Positions 62,865 through 64,000 of a stretch of 64,000 nt of DNA are shown piece after piece (position 1 is the stretch's first letter; each line of letters begins with the position of its first letter). A program made the translations under genes and the position numbers. The notes below the pieces were generated by a model. That model was not told where the DNA came from and searched no databases. It saw only the letters and a program-made list of their open reading frames with translations. The stretch is from assembly GCA_019638235.1 (NCBI GenBank), contig JAHBUE010000004.1, positions 62,001 through 126,000 of the forward strand, given 5' to 3'. Source of the DNA: Cyclobacteriaceae bacterium (GTDB taxonomy: Bacteria > Bacteroidota > Bacteroidia > Cytophagales > Cyclobacteriaceae).

Positions 62865-63319
62865 TCAGCTTTTTTATTAAAATACATTTTGAAATATTTT
62901 ACCGGAACCCACAAAAAGCCGAAGCACTCCCCTTTTTCTTTCCCCGTATGCTTATGATGTTGTTTATGTGCCCTGCGAATAGCAAGTAAATATGGGTTTT
63001 TGGTATTTTTTAAAAAGGGGATACGCTGATGAATAAATATGTCGTGAACAAAAAAATACGCCATTCCATAAATGCTGATTCCTGAGCCAATGTAAAAAAT
63101 GTAATTAAAGCCTTGCGTACTTCCAACGTACATCAGGGCAATTGCCGGTAGGGCAAAAATGATAAAGAAATAATCATTTTTCTCAAGATGCCCCCGATTA
63201 CTGTGGTCGTGATGGTCGCGATGCAGCACCCATAAAAACCCGTGCATTACATATTTGTGGATTAACCAGGTAGCTCCTTCCATCAAAATAAATACTGTTA
63301 ATACAATGAGTATATTCAT
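62861..63319 (-). CDS. crtZ: Beta-carotene hydroxylase
   Basis: 152 residues of the fatty-acid-hydroxylase superfamily. The di-iron His motifs are intact: HKYVMHG, HRDHHDH, HDIFIHQR and HKQHHKH. It hydroxylates beta-carotene rings to give zeaxanthin. It has about four hydrophobic segments. The start overlaps the end of the unknown gene upstream by ATGA. Confidence 0.94.
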   Translation of the reverse strand: MNILIVLTVFILMEGATWLIHKYVMHGFLWVLHRDHHDHSNRGHLEKNDYFFIIFALPAIALMYVGSTQGFNYIFYIGSGISIYGMAYFFVHDIFIHQRIPFLKNTKNPYLLAIRRAHKQHHKHTGKEKGECFGFLWVPVKYFKMYFNKKAE

Positions 63320-63783
63320 GGTGTATCTTTCGTATTTAAAAGTTCATTTATCAGCTTCAATAACACAGGGGAAACAACGTGATGCCTGTTATTCTTCAGA
63401 AAATGTTCGTCTTCCTTGATTTGATGATTATAACCTAAAAATGAAGGTGTATTTTTTTGTACAGACAACCTGACAAATCTTATTTCTATATTGTTTGGTT
63501 CATCGTTGACGGCTTTTTCAATATTTTTCTTGCCCTCATTAAACGTATTCAGTTTTGAAATAGGGTTTATGGTATGATTTGCCCAAATGGTTTGCAAGCC
63601 GCCTAAGTAAGCCAGGTAAACAGTATTGTTCTGTTTTGGTTTCAATTCTTCGATCATTGTTTTGCAAAGATTTTTGTCGGAAACGGCTTTATCATAGTTT
63701 TCACGGATATAATCTAAACCCATTGCAGCGTTGATGTGAGAGCTGACTAAAAGCAGACATATAACTGAAAATATCTTTGTCAT
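63316..63783 (-). CDS. Unknown secreted protein in the carotenoid operon
   Basis: 155 residues with a signal peptide (MTKIFSVICLLLVSSHINA). The mature part is helical, with YLGGLQTIWANHTINPISKL and VNDEPNNIEIRFVRLSVQ, and no Cys beyond the N-terminal region. Coupled by ATGA to crtB before it and crtZ after it. I believe similar genes accompany crtB/crtZ in other Bacteroidota, but the function is not known to me. A role in carotenoid export or membrane placement is speculative. Confidence 0.78.
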   Translation of the reverse strand: MTKIFSVICLLLVSSHINAAMGLDYIRENYDKAVSDKNLCKTMIEELKPKQNNTVYLAYLGGLQTIWANHTINPISKLNTFNEGKKNIEKAVNDEPNNIEIRFVRLSVQKNTPSFLGYNHQIKEDEHFLKNNRHHVVSPVLLKLINELLNTKDTP

Positions 63784-64000
63784 AATAATGCTGTTTTATA
63801 ACGAACATAGCTTTTGACCATCACCACTAATTTTTGAAAGTCAGGAACCCGGATTCTCTGATGCATCATTTTTTCAGCCCCTGTGTTTTTAATTTTATGA
63901 AACAAAGAAAGATAATATTTATACGCCAGGTACACACCAAATTTTGATGAGCCGGGCAGCATTTTTATTCCTGCCAGTGCCTCTTTAAATTCCGTTTCAA
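63780..64000 (-). CDS. crtB: Phytoene synthase, C-terminal part (5' end outside window)
   Basis: The window end cuts this gene. The visible 72 residues include LPGSSKFGVYLAYKYYLSLFHKI and MHQRIRVPDFQKLVVMV, the C-terminal pattern of phytoene/squalene synthases, and the frame stays open to position 64000. The enzyme joins two GGPP into phytoene, the first step of the pathway whose later genes follow. Its stop overlaps the next gene by ATGA. Confidence 0.9.
   Translation of the reverse strand, partial: ETEFKEALAGIKMLPGSSKFGVYLAYKYYLSLFHKIKNTGAEKMMHQRIRVPDFQKLVVMVKSYVRYKTALL

Overview
The window looks like a chromosomal segment of a Bacteroidota bacterium, most likely order Cytophagales (inference). 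The signs are promoter-like boxes of the Bacteroidota form TAnnTTTG, few Shine-Dalgarno sequences, a short protein that is little more than a type IX secretion sorting domain, a proofreading exonuclease fused to DnaE, a CzcA pump fused to its outer-membrane channel, a DUF4199 protein, and a carotenoid/photolyase cluster. Genes are dense on both strands. I see no rRNA, CRISPR array, phage or insertion sequence, and one tRNA.

Layout. 1-2.6 kb: DUF4199 protein, dolichol-phosphate-mannose-type glycosyltransferase, a secreted unknown and a VOC protein. 2.7-10.4 kb: a metal-efflux locus of response regulator, histidine kinase, CzcA-TolC fusion and adaptor, with matching 11-bp direct-repeat operators before the regulator gene and before the pump gene. 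10.5-13.7 kb: a WYL regulator and a membrane patatin. 13.8-20.1 kb: an AddAB-like helicase/nuclease pair. 20.5-21.8 kb: rhodanese and DUF6132-DUF3365 genes, each behind a Crp/Fnr-like palindrome at the same distance from a promoter-like box. 21.8-26.8 kb: S10 peptidase, cysteine-cluster protein, P1 peptidase, class IV aminotransferase and a TIMP-like secreted protein. 27.0-31.7 kb: dnaE-trxA. 32.1-35.5 kb: sdhCAB. 35.5-39.2 kb: CHRD lipoprotein, two LPP20-type lipoproteins and a universal stress protein.

39.2-40.7 kb holds the most unusual module: a ZntR/MerR-type thiol metal sensor divergent from two paralogous cysteine-rich proteins, one soluble and one membrane-anchored, with a MerR-type operator between them. 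Then follow asnS (-), rpoN, a PAP2-like membrane protein, an enoyl-CoA hydratase, an AT-rich lgt, a beta-barrel protein (-), tRNA-Arg(ACG), nnr, a minimal sorting-domain protein, threonine aldolase (-), a very large exported TPR-CHAT protein (-), methylmalonyl-CoA mutase mutA-mutB (-) and dnaA. Two perfect DnaA boxes plus a near-perfect one lie inside mutA. The last 15 codons of dnaA are repeated 657 bp downstream, on the far side of a small lipoprotein gene.

60.3-64.0 kb (-): a carotenoid operon reading crtB (cut by the window end), unknown gene, crtZ, lycopene cyclase, photolyase, idi. Four successive ATGA overlaps join the first five genes. It supplies the C5 precursor and makes a hydroxylated carotenoid together with a light-driven DNA repair enzyme, a photoprotection unit.

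All calls come from reading sequence and recognising families; no database search was run.
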